64,000 nucleotides of DNA from contig JARFXM010000011.1 of assembly GCA_029532625.1 (NCBI GenBank), forward strand, positions 4,601,501-4,665,500, read 5' to 3'. The notes beneath the pieces were generated by a model, which worked only from the letters and a program-made list of their open reading frames with translations, did no database searches and was not told where the DNA came from. The position numbers were made by a program, and so were the translations under genes. How positions within the stretch are numbered: position 1 is the stretch's first letter; the number at the start of each line of letters is the position of its first letter. Positions 34,701 to 45,640 of the stretch are shown in pieces. The stretch is from Lomentospora prolificans (lineage: Eukaryota > Ascomycota > Sordariomycetes > Microascales > Microascaceae).

Positions 34701-35589
34701 CGTCCATGCCCGCGCCCTTTGAACTCACGAACCGCTCTGTTTGCTTTTCTCACCGGCGTGGCATCTGGCTGCACCCCAACAAACTCGGTCTTTGCACTTC
34801 CTTTTCCTGCGTTCCTGGACGCACACAAGCCCGACGCTTCCACCCGAGATTCTTGGTCCGTGCCAATCAAGGGCTCTTTCGCCCCCCAGCTCTCGCAGCT
34901 TACTGCGCAAGCCGCAGCCCCTCTGGCATCTCACTCTGATCACGATACACGTAGCCTTTCACCCATCTTCAGTCCCCAGAATAGTAAGGAACATGACCCA
35001 GCCCCGCGGCCCCCTCTCCCTCTGGTGTACTGGATTGCTAACCAGCTTATCTTAGCACCGCCCCCAACTAAATCCTCCCTTTCGAAGCACTCGTGCCATG
35101 ACCACAACGGGCGAAATCGTCTAGAAAAGGACACAAACCACGCTTTGGCCGGCTCCGATTCTCTCCATATCTCCCTCGTTATTCGTTAAGCTGGGTTGCC
35201 TGGATAGACGGAAGCGACGTTGTTTCGAATTTGACCTACGCTCTCCGACGCATAACCGTCATATAACCCCTCAATACCTAGCTGGAACGATTTTATTATG
35301 AATTTACGGCTTTTGAAAAGTACCGCCTGAGCTCCCTTTCGCTTCAACGTCCATTTTGATGCGTTTGTCGCCCTCTGACCCATATCTCATTGGCACACGA
35401 CACGCTCTCCGGCCTCGCGGGGTGGGACGGTGGAAGAAACAGGAGGCAAGTCCTACACAAAAAGGCCGAGGAGTGTTGATTGGCACTCTCTCTGCCGGCT
35501 CTAAGATCCTATAACGATTCTTGATCTCGTTCCGATTCCGCGCCTCCGTATTCTACCTGTCCCACATCGATTCCCCGCTCCTAGGCACG
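31714..35589. other. 3.9-kb gene-poor region upstream of the F-box/LRR gene
   Basis: No supported gene. A 177-codon plus-strand frame with ATG at 33230 and a 211-codon plus-strand frame at 34554-35189 that opens with TTG lack motifs and overlap other open frames. The second lies just upstream of the F-box/LRR gene and may be leader sequence. A tRNA-like A-box/B-box pair near 32529 and 32610 does not fold as a tRNA. Confidence 0.45.
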
Positions 35590-38500
35590 ATGAGACGCAG
35601 TCGTTCGCCTTCGCCTTCCTATAGGGCACTTGCCCACCACCAAGCCTCTGGTACGCAACGCGCCGATGCCATGTCAGTCCTGCGGTCTTTTAATGTCGAA
35701 ACAAATCCTGCCCGGCCCGTCCGCCCATCGCCGCTCACTACATCGACGATTCGAGACATGCCACTCGACCTGGTGGATCGAATCAGATCGTTTCCTCTCT
35801 TCATGTCAGCGCCCGAAGAATTTCTGCTTGCAATCGGAAATCACCTTCGGCCACAGGCCCACGCGGCGCAGGATCAAATTTTGCGCGAAGGTGATGATGC
35901 AAAGGCCATGTACTGGCTTGTGCGTGGGGCAGTTGCTGTCATCTCGAGGGACGGCGAGGCCGTATACGCAGAGCTCAAGCCAGGCGCTTTTTTTGGGGAG
36001 ATTGGAGTTCTTATGGACATGCCACGAACCGCAACCATTGTTGCGCGAACAAAATGTCTTGTTTTGGTCCTCAAGAAAGAGGACCTTCAGGCCGAGCTGC
36101 CCAAATTCCCAGACATGGAGAAAGCGATCCGGCAGGAAGCCCAAGAGAGGCTAAATATTCTCAAGAAAAAAAGACAAGAGCGGGGGGTAGTGAGCGGATT
36201 TCCCGGAGGGCTTAATGGTGCAAGGGAACCCGCTCCCGGCGAGGTGTCAACAGGCGATATGGGCATGATCAAGGAGGGCGGCGTCGTGAACATGAAAAAG
36301 CGCAAGTCGCCGAGTCCCGGTATCAGCGTGATTGAGAACCCTACAGCGGGTAGCGCCCTAGGAAGCGGCTTTGTGAGCATTCGCAAGACACTCAAGGAGC
36401 TTCCCCTCTTTTCCACTCTACCCGCCGATATCCTCCACTTTCTCGGTCTAAGTGCGCAGCCAAAAACATATACACCCTTTACAGACATTGTCCAGCAGGG
36501 AAGTGTCGGAAATGACATTTACTTTATCGTACGAGGCGAAGCGGAAGTCATTCACGAGCCACCCAAGGGCAAGGACGATCCGACCCGGCATCGGAAATTT
36601 TATCAACGACCTAGATTACGACAGGGCCAGTACTTTGGTGAAGTCGCTAGTCTCGGTCTATCGCGGGGCAGGACAGCCACCGTCCGCGCCATCACAGCCG
36701 TGGAATGTTTAATTATTGGAGGCGAGGCGCTCGATGAGCTGTGGCGGCGATGTCCGCCGAATATCAAGAAGCAGGTAGAGGATACCGCCAGGAAACGATA
36801 CCGAAAACCAGGCGAAGGCGAAGATTTGGAGATGAAGGATGCCGCTACCGATGGTACTTCTGCCACCAACGAAGCCGGCAGCTCAAGGCATTCTGTACCC
36901 CACGTTACCTTTACCACAGCGCCTAAACAGAGCTTACAGAGCAATGCGAAAGAGGAGACGATGGAGCCCGGGGATCCCGACCCCTTTCTCAGCGTAGACA
37001 TGGAGAACCTCCGCAACCGGCGGAGGAATTCACTGGCGCCTCCTGCCCCGCAGACGACGTCGACCACCCTTCCTGACGGCGCGATATCTCCGACCACCAA
37101 CGGCTTGCGCTCGCCGCTTTCGGAAGCGACATCACCGATCAAGTTCATCATGCCGTTCGTCCATTCCCCTACCGAGTGCGAAGTACCCCTCAAAAGAGCG
37201 AGGATCCTCCCCCAGTCTCGACGGAGCTCGGCCGCGGACGTGGGAAAGCCGGTTCTTCCGGATAACCTGTTGGTGGCCATGATGCAATTCTTGGATCCAG
37301 TAGAGCTCATGCGCTTGCGGGAGGTGTGCACGCATTGGCGCAACATTGTGGCGACGTCAGATAAGCTCTGCAAGAACGTAGACCTGACGCCGTATAGCAA
37401 GTACATCAACGACGCCGTGCTGATTCACATCCTGGCGCCGTTTATCGGTACGCGGCCGGATTCCGTCGACATCAGCAACTGTTTTCACATTACCGATGAA
37501 GGGTTCGCGGCACTTTGGAAGACTTGCGGTAGCAATGTCAAGATCTGGCATATGCGTTCGGTATGGGATGTCTCGGCCAGCCAGATTCTGGAAATGAGCG
37601 AGTATGCCAAGGATCTCGAGGAGATAGACTTGAGCAACTGTCGCAAGGTCGGAGACAACCTTCTCGTGCGGGTTGTCGGGTGGGTGGTGCCCGAAACAGC
37701 TCCGCAGAAACAAGCAGCCGAGTCGACGGCCCCCGGCGCAAAAGCGAACCCGGCGCAAAAGCTCCCGGCCCACCAGGGGGCAGGACAGCAGCAGCAGAAA
37801 CCCAAGCAACAGGCACGGCCTGCGAACATGCCACTGCCCGGCACGGTGATTGGCTGCCCAAAGCTAAGCCGGCTGAACCTCTCGTACTGCAAGCATATTA
37901 CCGACCGATCGATGGCCCATCTAGCGGCACACGCTTCGAACCGACTCCAAACGTTGTCGCTCACACGCTGCACATCTATCACGGACGCAGGATTTCAGAC
38001 CTGGGCCCCATTCAACTTTGCCAAGTTAACGAACCTTTGCCTCGCGGACTGCACCTATCTTTCCGACAACGCCATCGTCGCCCTAGTGAATGCGGCAAAG
38101 AACCTCACGCACCTGGACCTGTCGTTCTGCTGCGCGCTGACGGATACCTCGACGGAGGTGGTGGCGCTGGGACTACCCCGACTTCGGGAGTTACGGCTCG
38201 CGTTCTGCGGCAGCGCAGTGAGCGACGGAAGCTTAGGCTGCATCGCGCTTCACCTAAATAACCTGGAGGGACTCAGCGTCCGCGGCTGTGTTAGGGTCAC
38301 GGGTGCCGGCGTGGAAAACGTCCTAGATGGGTGCGCATCGCTGAAGTGGATTGACGCCAGCCAGTGTAGGCACCTGGAGCAGTGGGTCCTCGGCGGCGGC
38401 GTTTCAAGGTGGGGTTACGACGAGCGGGGCCCGAGTGCACCGTCGGCGGTGGAGAATGCGGACAAGAAGGAGGCGTCTGCAGCGGCTTCGACGGCAACGC

Positions 38501-38607
38501 CACCGGTCGTGGTGGGAAGACCGTTCGGCAGGGGCTTCGGAAGGGCGAGGAGGGCGAGGAAGCCAGTCAAGTTTATTCTCGTAAAGGGGGTGCAGGGTCT
38601 AAGGTGA
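35590..38607 (+). CDS. Double cyclic-nucleotide-binding domain, F-box and LRR protein
   Basis: Single exon, 1005 aa from the first in-frame ATG. Domain order: basic/Ser N-terminus; a first cNMP-binding domain at about 65-195 with FGEIGVLMDMPRTATIVA at 135; a second at about 268-395 with FGEVASLGLSRGRTATVRA at 349; an acidic/Ser linker; an F-box near 554-600 (LPDNLLVAMMQFLDPVELMRL then VCTHWRNIV); and C-terminal AMN1-type leucine-rich repeats at about 630-960 (for example LSRLNLSYCKHITDRSMAHL). Both phosphate-binding cassettes keep the FGE and the R-T-A-T arginine, so nucleotide binding is plausible. The LRRs are interrupted by a Q/P/A-rich insert near 715-755. The F-box would dock on SKP1 in an SCF ubiquitin ligase. 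A cyclic-nucleotide-controlled ubiquitin ligase is an inference. Confidence 0.9.
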   Translation: MRRSRSPSPSYRALAHHQASGTQRADAMSVLRSFNVETNPARPVRPSPLTTSTIRDMPLDLVDRIRSFPLFMSAPEEFLLAIGNHLRPQAHAAQDQILREGDDAKAMYWLVRGAVAVISRDGEAVYAELKPGAFFGEIGVLMDMPRTATIVARTKCLVLVLKKEDLQAELPKFPDMEKAIRQEAQERLNILKKKRQERGVVSGFPGGLNGAREPAPGEVSTGDMGMIKEGGVVNMKKRKSPSPGISVIENPTAGSALGSGFVSIRKTLKELPLFSTLPADILHFLGLSAQPKTYTPFTDIVQQGSVGNDIYFIVRGEAEVIHEPPKGKDDPTRHRKFYQRPRLRQGQYFGEVASLGLSRGRTATVRAITAVECLIIGGEALDELWRRCPPNIKKQVEDTARKRYRKPGEGEDLEMKDAATDGTSATNEAGSSRHSVPHVTFTTAPKQSLQSNAKEETMEPGDPDPFLSVDMENLRNRRRNSLAPPAPQTTSTTLPDGAISPTTNGLRSPLSEATSPIKFIMPFVHSPTECEVPLKRARILPQSRRSSAADVGKPVLPDNLLVAMMQFLDPVELMRLREVCTHWRNIVATSDKLCKNVDLTPYSKYINDAVLIHILAPFIGTRPDSVDISNCFHITDEGFAALWKTCGSNVKIWHMRSVWDVSASQILEMSEYAKDLEEIDLSNCRKVGDNLLVRVVGWVVPETAPQKQAAESTAPGAKANPAQKLPAHQGAGQQQQKPKQQARPANMPLPGTVIGCPKLSRLNLSYCKHITDRSMAHLAAHASNRLQTLSLTRCTSITDAGFQTWAPFNFAKLTNLCLADCTYLSDNAIVALVNAAKNLTHLDLSFCCALTDTSTEVVALGLPRLRELRLAFCGSAVSDGSLGCIALHLNNLEGLSVRGCVRVTGAGVENVLDGCASLKWIDASQCRHLEQWVLGGGVSRWGYDERGPSAPSAVENADKKEASAAASTATPPVVVGRPFGRGFGRARRARKPVKFILVKGVQGLR

Positions 38608-38763
38608 TGAGCAGGAGTCAAGGTTGGCGAAGTTTATTTATTTGTTATTTACCTTGGACTGATTATGACGACTGGGGGAGTAAAATGGTTTTCTCGGGTT
38701 AGATGGGGTAAACGGGGAGGGTTTTTGGTGATGTGATACCCATTTCTGGCAACTACACAACTC

Positions 38764-38781
38764 TTTTTTTTTTTTTTTTTT
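38764..38781. repeat. Poly(T) tract, 18 nt
   Basis: An uninterrupted T run followed by CTTCTTCTT, about 155 bp past the stop of the F-box/LRR gene. Confidence 0.8.
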
Positions 38782-39336
38782 CTTCTTCTTTATTCCGGAA
38801 TTTTGACTTGCACTTTCGCACGGGGTTTGGAAGAGGACCAGGCTGGGGCCATTGAGTGCGGTGGTACTGTCTGGCTATTTTACATGTAGCGACTTTGGCT
38901 ATGATGTGATATTGTGCATCTGCATCTAGAGGCTAATACATATTGTGATTTGAAAAGGCTCTCGAAGATGTGATGCGCGTGGATGCCTGCAATAAGGACG
39001 TGAAGATAGCGACTCGACAAGTAGTACCGACTGACCTTTCCCTCATCAGCATGATTGGGGGCCGCATATATATGCGCGATATAGGAACGGGAGTCCATAA
39101 CAATGGCTATTATAAGAGTACACGACCGTGGGCGGTCTAGATGATGGCAACAATGAGAGAAGCTCATGTTTTTCACGGTAGTAGGCATTTATCATCTTGG
39201 TGCCGCGAAAACTTGAGTCTTGATCGACACAAGAGTCCGATGCTCAAGAGCCAGGGCTAATGAGACTATTGACGGGTGTCAGTGTTTGATGTCCCTGACC
39301 CTGATGTGAGGCATGCTTCGATTCAGTCGGGGCTTT

Positions 39337-39369
39337 ATTTTTTTATTTTTATTTTTATTTTTATTTTTT
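39337..39369. repeat. ATTTTT hexamer repeat
   Basis: A bases spaced every six (39345, 39351, 39357, 39363) in a T run form about four ATTTTT units, preceded by a longer imperfect unit. Confidence 0.8.
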
Positions 39370-39820
39370 GGCCAACCTTTCCCCCATGGGGGGGCTTACG
39401 TCGCTTCCTGGACTGGAGGGTAGTGCTGAGCATATTCACCAGTGAACTGGGAATGCCTTTGGTTGAGGGCAGCGTGTTTTCTTTCGAAGAGGCATTTGTT
39501 TGAGCTCTCATGTGGGGCCGATGTATTTCGCCTCGCCTGTTGACCACGAGGCTCTATGCCGGCTTTCGTCTAATATAGTGTATTCTATTTCATTAGAAAT
39601 AAATTCACTCGCTTTGCGAAGTTCAAATTGGGAACACGAGAGTGTGAAACCGCAAGTCCAAGTCTCAGAATACCCAAAGGCTGCCAAATCATATCACGAA
39701 TGAGACTGTAAGATATACATATTATAGAAACCGGGACTAGGAGTTCCCCCATGGGATATATATTACTGTCGCAACACTCTAGCCAATATTACCTCTCTTG
39801 CTCTCCTGCGTCCTTTGCCC

Positions 39821-41242
39821 TCACTGCGCTCCTAGCGTCTCCAATGCCTTCCTCAACTCTTTCACCGCCGTAGGCACGTCGTCAAAGTTGAGCGCCGAAA
39901 TCGCCCACTTGGCATGCTTTTGGGCCTGCGAAATCTTGACCTCGTCCACTACGGCAACTGGTTGCGCAGGCGGCTGCTGCGAGTATGCCCGGGGATGGCT
40001 CGTCGGAGGGGGATGTGCGGGATAGCTAGGTGCGTGTGGCGCCTGAGGTGTCGGCGCCTGGGGCCATGCGGGGGCGGATGGGGTTTGTGGGTGCGGTGAG
40101 GGCGCTGGGATGACACTGGGACCGGGAAAGGCCAGAGATGGTTGCGTCGGAGGTTGCGCGTGGTGAGAGGCGGTCGGTGAGGCGAAGTGGAGCGGATGAG
40201 AACTGGGACCCGCCGGCGGGTGGACCAGCGCCGGGGCGCTAGTCGGAGGGGTTTGCGTCGGAGGCTGGGTGGGGCCCGAGTTCGCGGGCGACACACTCAC
40301 GCGAGAGAATGGCGAGGGAACATGGTCGGGTGGATTGATTGGCGATGCCTGGCTCATGGGTGACGGTGGTGTAAAGTCAGACTGTTGCTGGTGGACGTGA
40401 GAAGGAAGAGGGCTGGCGATGGGGTCAAAGGGGAGCTTGGGCGGCGGCGATGGGTGGTCGGTTGTATGATCTAGAGGTGCATGGCCTTCCGAGATACCGG
40501 GGCTAGCGGAATCCTCAAATGTGGGCTCTTCTTCTCGGCGCTTGGGGTTTGATTCGTTCGGGTCCTTGCCTTCCTTGATGGCCCGGAGTATTCGCGCAGC
40601 GTTCCACTTGGCGAACTTGATCTTCTGTTGCGTCTCTTCGTCAGGAGCTTCCCAGATTCCTATGAGCTGGAAAAAGGTCGCGGCGGCATCGAATGTATCC
40701 GCGGTTTGCCTAGGGGTCTCACGTTAGCTCGGCGCCTGGCACAGATGACGTTGGACAGCGCGAACCTTGTCACTTTGTTGGCCTGAAGAACCTTCTCGCA
40801 CCGATCAAATGTTTGCTGAGCAAACTGCTCGACATACGCCTGGCCTGCAGTATCATCGATTATCGCATCGTCATCAGGGTGCTCCGTTTTCATCTAGAAT
40901 AATGACTCTTGTTTAGTAGGTTCGCCGGCAGGTCACAGGTCACACTGGTCGTACCTGCTCGAGCCTGTCCATGAGGCCCGTAGTAAAGGCGAGGGACTCA
41001 TCGTCGGCCGTATGAAGTTGCTTGGCAAGAATCTGCTTGACCGCCCAATATTCGCCTGCGTAATGTGGTTAGCAGGGCCGCCTCACGCAGCTAAGCCTGC
41101 CTACTCGTCCGCCCGTTTGACCAGCCGGCGGGGTAAACATACACCAATATGTAATGGCGGGCTTGACTTGCCGTAGCTGGTTCGCCCTATGGATGAACCG
41201 AGCTATCTCGGCCTGCTTCAGGGCTGCTGGGATTGTGTCCAT
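39821..41242 (-). CDS. VTA1: Vacuolar protein sorting-associated protein VTA1
   Basis: Co-activator of the AAA ATPase VPS4 in ESCRT-III disassembly at endosomes. Four exons: 41242-41143, 41055-40955, 40893-40766 and 40709-39821, giving 405 aa. The joins read ITYWCEYWAVKQILAKQL, LEQMKTEHPDDDAI and VLQANKVTRQTADTFDAAAT. The N-terminal helical (tandem-MIT-like) region spans about 1-150 and includes IARFIHRANQLRQVKPAITY. A long Pro/Ser/His-rich linker follows, then the short C-terminal VPS4-binding (VSL) helices with ISQAQKHAKWAISALNFDDV and PTAVKELRKALETLG, a highly characteristic ending. The smallest intron is 56 nt. The promoter is shared with the ER PDI-like gene. Confidence 0.94.
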
Positions 41243-42122
41243 GGTGATCGGGTATCGTGGTATTGGTGGAGGAGCTGTGTCGGAGGAAGTCCAGCCAGAC
41301 GAGACGGGAAGTTAGGTTTGGTTGTCTGACCTCATCGGGAGCTATGACATTAAGAGGGTGGCGCACTTGTCCCCAGGATGTGCAAGGTACCCTTGATGTA
41401 CCCCACCTTCACGTGACTTCAGAACCCACCGCGGACTCGGCCACCCTTCGCAAGTCGGCTGGCTTTGGGGAGGTAGAGACTCAATATGCTGATGAAGGTG
41501 CCGCCAAGGCACTAAATTGTAACTCAAGGATTCGATCTAATTCTGAGAGAGTCGTCTTTTATCATTCTACCAAGTGACGCAAGGTCACCCCTTCTTGGAA
41601 TCGGTACTAGGCCAGCTGGGGTTCCAGAGCTTGGATGGAACAATAAGCCGGTTCAAGTCCAGCAAGGTGAGGTACGAAGTACGTACCTGCATGCAGAGTC
41701 ATCCAGTACAGTGACCCACTCAAGCACGAGCACAGCCAGCCAGCGGGACTTGACTCCTTCTCCAAGCTCCTGCACTGTGCCTGCGCCGACCTCTGGACGG
41801 GCCGGGCGGGTCTGGCCATTGATGGCAGGCGCGGCGGGAAAATACGAACGTGGTCTTTTTGAAGCTACCCGCCTGGTCAAGAACAGCCTGTGCTGGAGCT
41901 GGGAATATTATCACCAACATAAAGCTGCTACATTCCACCGTGGCCTTTTTTTCTTGCGCATGTCGCTAAATTCCTAACCTTTCCACCCATTGACCTGTTG
42001 GAAACTGCATCTCCGTCCTTCTCCTCTCCTCATCCCCTTTTTACCTATGGTAAGTCCTCGGGGTTAATTGGATATTTTACTGCCAGCTTTCTCGACTCTG
42101 CCAATAAATCTTTATCGCCGTT
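41243..42122. promoter_or_regulatory. Divergent promoter VTA1 / PDI-like
   Basis: This 880-bp region lies between two start codons. A palindromic TCACGTGA box lies at 41409-41416. E-box-like ACGTG cores are known upstream of secretory-stress genes in fungi, so a link to the ER gene is possible but not shown. No ORF in the interval is supported. Confidence 0.45.
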
Positions 42123-43541
42123 ATGCATTATCAACAAATTCTGGCGGGCCTTGCCCTTGTGGGTGCCGCCCAGGCTAGTCTCTACTCCAAGAGCTCTTCG
42201 GTTCTCCAAGTGGATGCTACCAACTACCACAAGCTCATCACCAAGTCCAACCACACTGCGGTTTGTTGCCCTCACGTTCCTTCCCCCACCTTGCTTATGT
42301 AGGCCTAACACCCTCTCCAGATCGTCGAATTCTACGCGCCGTGGTGTGGTCACTGCAAGAACCTGAAGCCCGCATACGAAAAGGCCGCCAAGAGCCTCGA
42401 GGGGCTCGCCAAGGTCGCCGCCGTCAACTGCGATGCGGCCGAGAACAAGCAGTTCTGCAGCACCATGGGTGTGCAGGGATTCCCCACCCTCAAGATCGTG
42501 AAGCCTAGCAAGAAGGGCAAGCACCCCATTGTCGAGGACTATCAGGGCGCTCGCACCGCCAGCGCCATCGTCCAGGCCGTTACCGACAAGATCAACAACC
42601 ACGTCAAGCGCGTCACGGACGCTGACATCGACGCCTTCCTCTCCACCAACAGCGACGCTCCCAAGGCCATCCTCTTCACCGAGAAGAGCACTACGAGCGC
42701 GGTACTTCGCAGCATCGCCATTGATTTCCTCGGTGTCATGACCATTGGTCAGGTTCGCAACAAGGAGGCCAAGACTGTTGAGAAGTTTGGCATCGAGTCT
42801 TTCCCCGCCTTGGTTCTCATTCCTGGTGGAGATGAGGCGCCGATTGTCTTTGAAGGCGAGATGAAGAGGGGCCCCATGATGGAGTTTCTCTCGCAGGCCG
42901 CCGAGCCCAATTCGGATTCCGGCATCCCCAGCACCCCTAAGAAGGACACCAAGGCCAAGGAGAAGAAGGAGAAGTCTAAGCCCAAGGCTGAGGAAGCAGT
43001 CGAGGAGCCCGTCGAGGAGCCCGTCGCTGACGAGCCCACTGAGCCCGAGTCGGACGCTGAGACTCCGCCTCCTCCCTCGCCTCCCAAGAAGGATATTCCT
43101 CCCATCACTACGTTCCTGACCACCGAGGAGATTGCCAAGGAGTGTCTGCAGCCAAAGTCTGGCACTTGTGTCCTCGCCCTTGTGCCGGAAGAGAAGAATG
43201 AGGCGGCCGACGCTCTTCTCGATGTCCTCGCTGATCTCGTCCACCGAAACGTCAAGGCCGAGCGTAAGCTCTTCCCCTTCTACGCCATCCCTAGCCTCAA
43301 CCCTACCCACGCCCAACTCGCCAAGACTCTCGAGCTTTCTGGCTCCATTGAGCTCATTGCCATCAACGCCAAGCGCAGCTGGTGGAGGCACTACGAGGGC
43401 GACTACTCCGAGGTTAGCGTCATGGAGTGGGTTGACGCCATCCGCCTGAGTGAGGGTGCTAAGAACAAGTTGCCTGAGGGCATCGTCATTGGGGCCGAGC
43501 CTGAGGCCCCCAAGTCAGACGAGAAGCACGACGAATTGTAG
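42123..43541 (+). CDS. ER protein disulfide-isomerase-like thioredoxin protein
   Basis: Forms or isomerises disulfides in secretory proteins in the ER lumen. Two exons, 42123-42260 and 42321-43541. The 60-nt intron has a GTTTGT donor, a CCTAACA branch and a CTCCAG acceptor. The product is 452 aa. The signal peptide is MHYQQILAGLALVGAAQA. One catalytic thioredoxin domain has VEFYAPWCGHCKNLKPAY, with CGHC at residues 55-58 and the conserved cis-proline loop GVQGFPTLKIV. A second thioredoxin-like fold without CxxC follows (KFGIESFPALVLIPGG), then a Lys/Glu/Pro-rich linker and a third mixed domain. The protein ends in HDEL, the ER-retrieval signal. It resembles fungal MPD1/PDIA6-type proteins with a single active site; I leave the symbol open. 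Tightly convergent (163 bp) with RRP41. Confidence 0.93.
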
Positions 43542-43704
43542 TTCCGCGGCGTGCATGTAAAGCCGGAGAGAAGGAGAAGAGTAGGCGGCTCACCATGCGT
43601 TTTACTCGAGATGTAGCATTAGCGTTCGATAAAAGAGAAACAATACCATGTCCCACCCAGCATCAAGTCGTAAACATTAATTATTTTGGTTTTCCTTTCC
43701 ACGT

Positions 43705-44581
43705 CTATTGTATCATTGTGCTACCCTTTTCCTTTACAACCTGATCCATAAACTGTCTTACCTGCCTACAACCGCTCACGCCTACGGCCAAGAGACCTTC
43801 TAACCTGCCGACCTGTACTCTGCTCTCGCATACGACGACGACCACCTTGTCGCTAGCTCCAAGCGTCGCCACCGTGAGAAACGGTAGTTCTTGCTCCTCT
43901 TGCAAGTTAAGGTCAAGAAGAGGATCGGCCGAGTCGTCAGCGGCGGCATATGTCGACGTGGATCCGGAGGTGCAGGCGGCGATGTAATCGGTCATGGGGA
44001 TACCAGCATCGACAAGGGCGAGTGTGGATGCATTTATGAGGGCCGCAAGGAGGGATCCGTCTTGCGAGAGGACATGAAGGGAGATGCTGATGGTACTGTG
44101 TGGGAAGAGATGGGTATGGAGGGATGCGGTGAGGGCGTTGGCGATCGTTGTCTCGAGCTCTTGAGTACGCCTGTTCCAATTGCACGCATGTTAGTTGTCT
44201 CTGCTTCCCCGGACTCGGATTGGACTCATGGACGAAATAGCACATGAGACAAGTTGTCGCAGACACGTTAGGAAATAAACAAAGGGCCCAAACGTACTTG
44301 TCGTTTCTGCCCCTCTTCCGCCGATCGACCGAGCTAAAACCGGCAACCACGATATTTACGACGACTTGGGCGTTACCAGATTGAGACGCTCCTCCTTTCC
44401 TCGGCGCTTCGTGCGGACCCGTCACGACGCACATGACTTTGGTGTGGCCCATTTCGAGGTAGCTGGAACCGTCGGAGGCATGTTGGGTTCGGATCTGGCC
44501 ATTGAGACGTCGGAGTTCGTTCCACCGGCGGCCGTCGACGCGGAGTAGCGCGAGGGAGTAGGTGGAGGTGTCGAGAGACAT
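43705..44581 (-). CDS. RRP41: Exosome complex component RRP41 / SKI6
   Basis: RNase-PH-fold subunit of the eukaryotic exosome core ring, needed for 3'-5' RNA decay and processing. Two exons, 44581-44298 and 44170-43705. The intron (44297-44171) has a GTACGT donor and an AACAG acceptor; the join restores lysine and reads GRNDKRTQELETTIANAL. The product is 249 aa, a normal length. Typical features are RVDGRRWNELRRLNGQIR at the N-terminus, GSSYLEMGHTKVMCVVTGP, and DGSLLAALINASTLALVDAG with GIPMTDYIAA in the second half. The C-terminus, QVRQFMDQVVKE, also fits. The promoter is shared with the F-box-like gene. Confidence 0.95.
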
Positions 44582-45640
44582 GGTGACTGGGTGCGGGTTG
44601 GAAAGGAAGGGTATCTAGGTCGTTGGTGTTCAAGAGGGTTGAATCTCGAATTTTTGGAGTCTCCGATTTCTTCAGCGCCGTTGGAGGTGGGGCTAGTGGG
44701 GGAGCTGCTTCCGTGTAGCCTTGTACCGCCTTGCACCGGCTCATTGGTGGTTTGTTTCCCACTGTCCGCTCGAGTCCTGGTGTCTCGCACCTGCAAGTTT
44801 GGTGGTACGTACCATGTTAGGAAAGGCTAGACTTCCCTTTGTGTTCGTATCCACTTTGCCTGCACTATGACTGGCTCGCGCGTTCTGTCTCTGGTGTCTG
44901 ATTTGGCTATGCAAGACGGGGTTTCATCGCCGCCAGATGCGCCTGCCTTCACACTGTTCGACGCCCTCATCATCGATGACTTGGGTGACCACCTCGCCCC
45001 TCATGACGAAGTGTGAATACGATGTACACCCCCTTTCGAACCCGTTCGATTCTCCTCGTACTGTTCTCCGCACTAATTAGGCCGAATTAGACCACACTTT
45101 AATATCCGGCGTCGGTATGGGTCGATGAGTGTGGTACCCTGCGGCAGGAGCTCACGTGTTCCCCATTGGATGATCCAATTCCGTGCAAGTCTGGGGAATT
45201 GGCCCCAGTCCGCCCAGTCCGTCCTCAGTCACCAGTGGGCCCCCATCCGACTCGCCCTCTTCCTCCGACGCTGTCCCCGATTCATCCATCCCGTCACCTC
45301 CAGAACCAACCTTCCCCCCTTTTCCCCCAAACCACACCAGAAGCTCTAGTACACAACCGCGATTCAAGATGCCCGCGATGGATGCTGCATTCTAGAGGGT
45401 GGATTCCTCCGATACCGACAATTAACAATGGACCACCCTCTGGCTTTCCACTCGTCTAGCGAGAGACTGTTCCTCACTTATTGCCCGTTCCACCACGTGT
45501 GTTGAATCCGCTCACTATTGCGACTGCTTGCCTACGGCCAAAAGCGCGCAACCAGATTCTAACTAGACCCAAACAATCCAACCGAACCAAAATCCACCAG
45601 CCGCGGAGCGACAGCCCACCTCTACTTCTGAGAGTTCGTC
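44582..45640. promoter_or_regulatory. Divergent promoter RRP41 / F-box-like gene
   Basis: About 1.06 kb without a supported gene. CACGTG boxes lie at 45153-45158 and 45494-45499. From about 45200 to 45640 it is C/T rich on the plus strand, as in many fungal 5' leaders. Open frames are short and overlapping. Confidence 0.45.

Larger units (their letters stand above)
38608..39820. other. 1.2-kb convergent region
   Basis: It lies between the stops of the F-box/LRR gene and VTA1. It contains a T18 tract at 38764-38781 and an ATTTTT repeat at 39337-39369. No gene is supported; a 75-codon plus-strand frame across the ATTTTT repeat is repeat-derived. Confidence 0.55.

Noticed and set aside
34554..35189. 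211-codon frame upstream of the F-box/LRR gene
   Set aside because: It opens with TTG, has no domain or signal peptide, and overlaps other open frames; it is more likely leader sequence.
42045..43391. 448-codon open frame antisense to the PDI-like gene
   Set aside because: It is the mirror of a strongly biased coding frame; low complexity, no domain, and the sense strand has complete signal, CGHC and HDEL motifs.
44960..45010. Short GGTGACCACC word recalling dispersed 5S rRNA genes
   Set aside because: The rest of the 5S sequence is absent on both strands.
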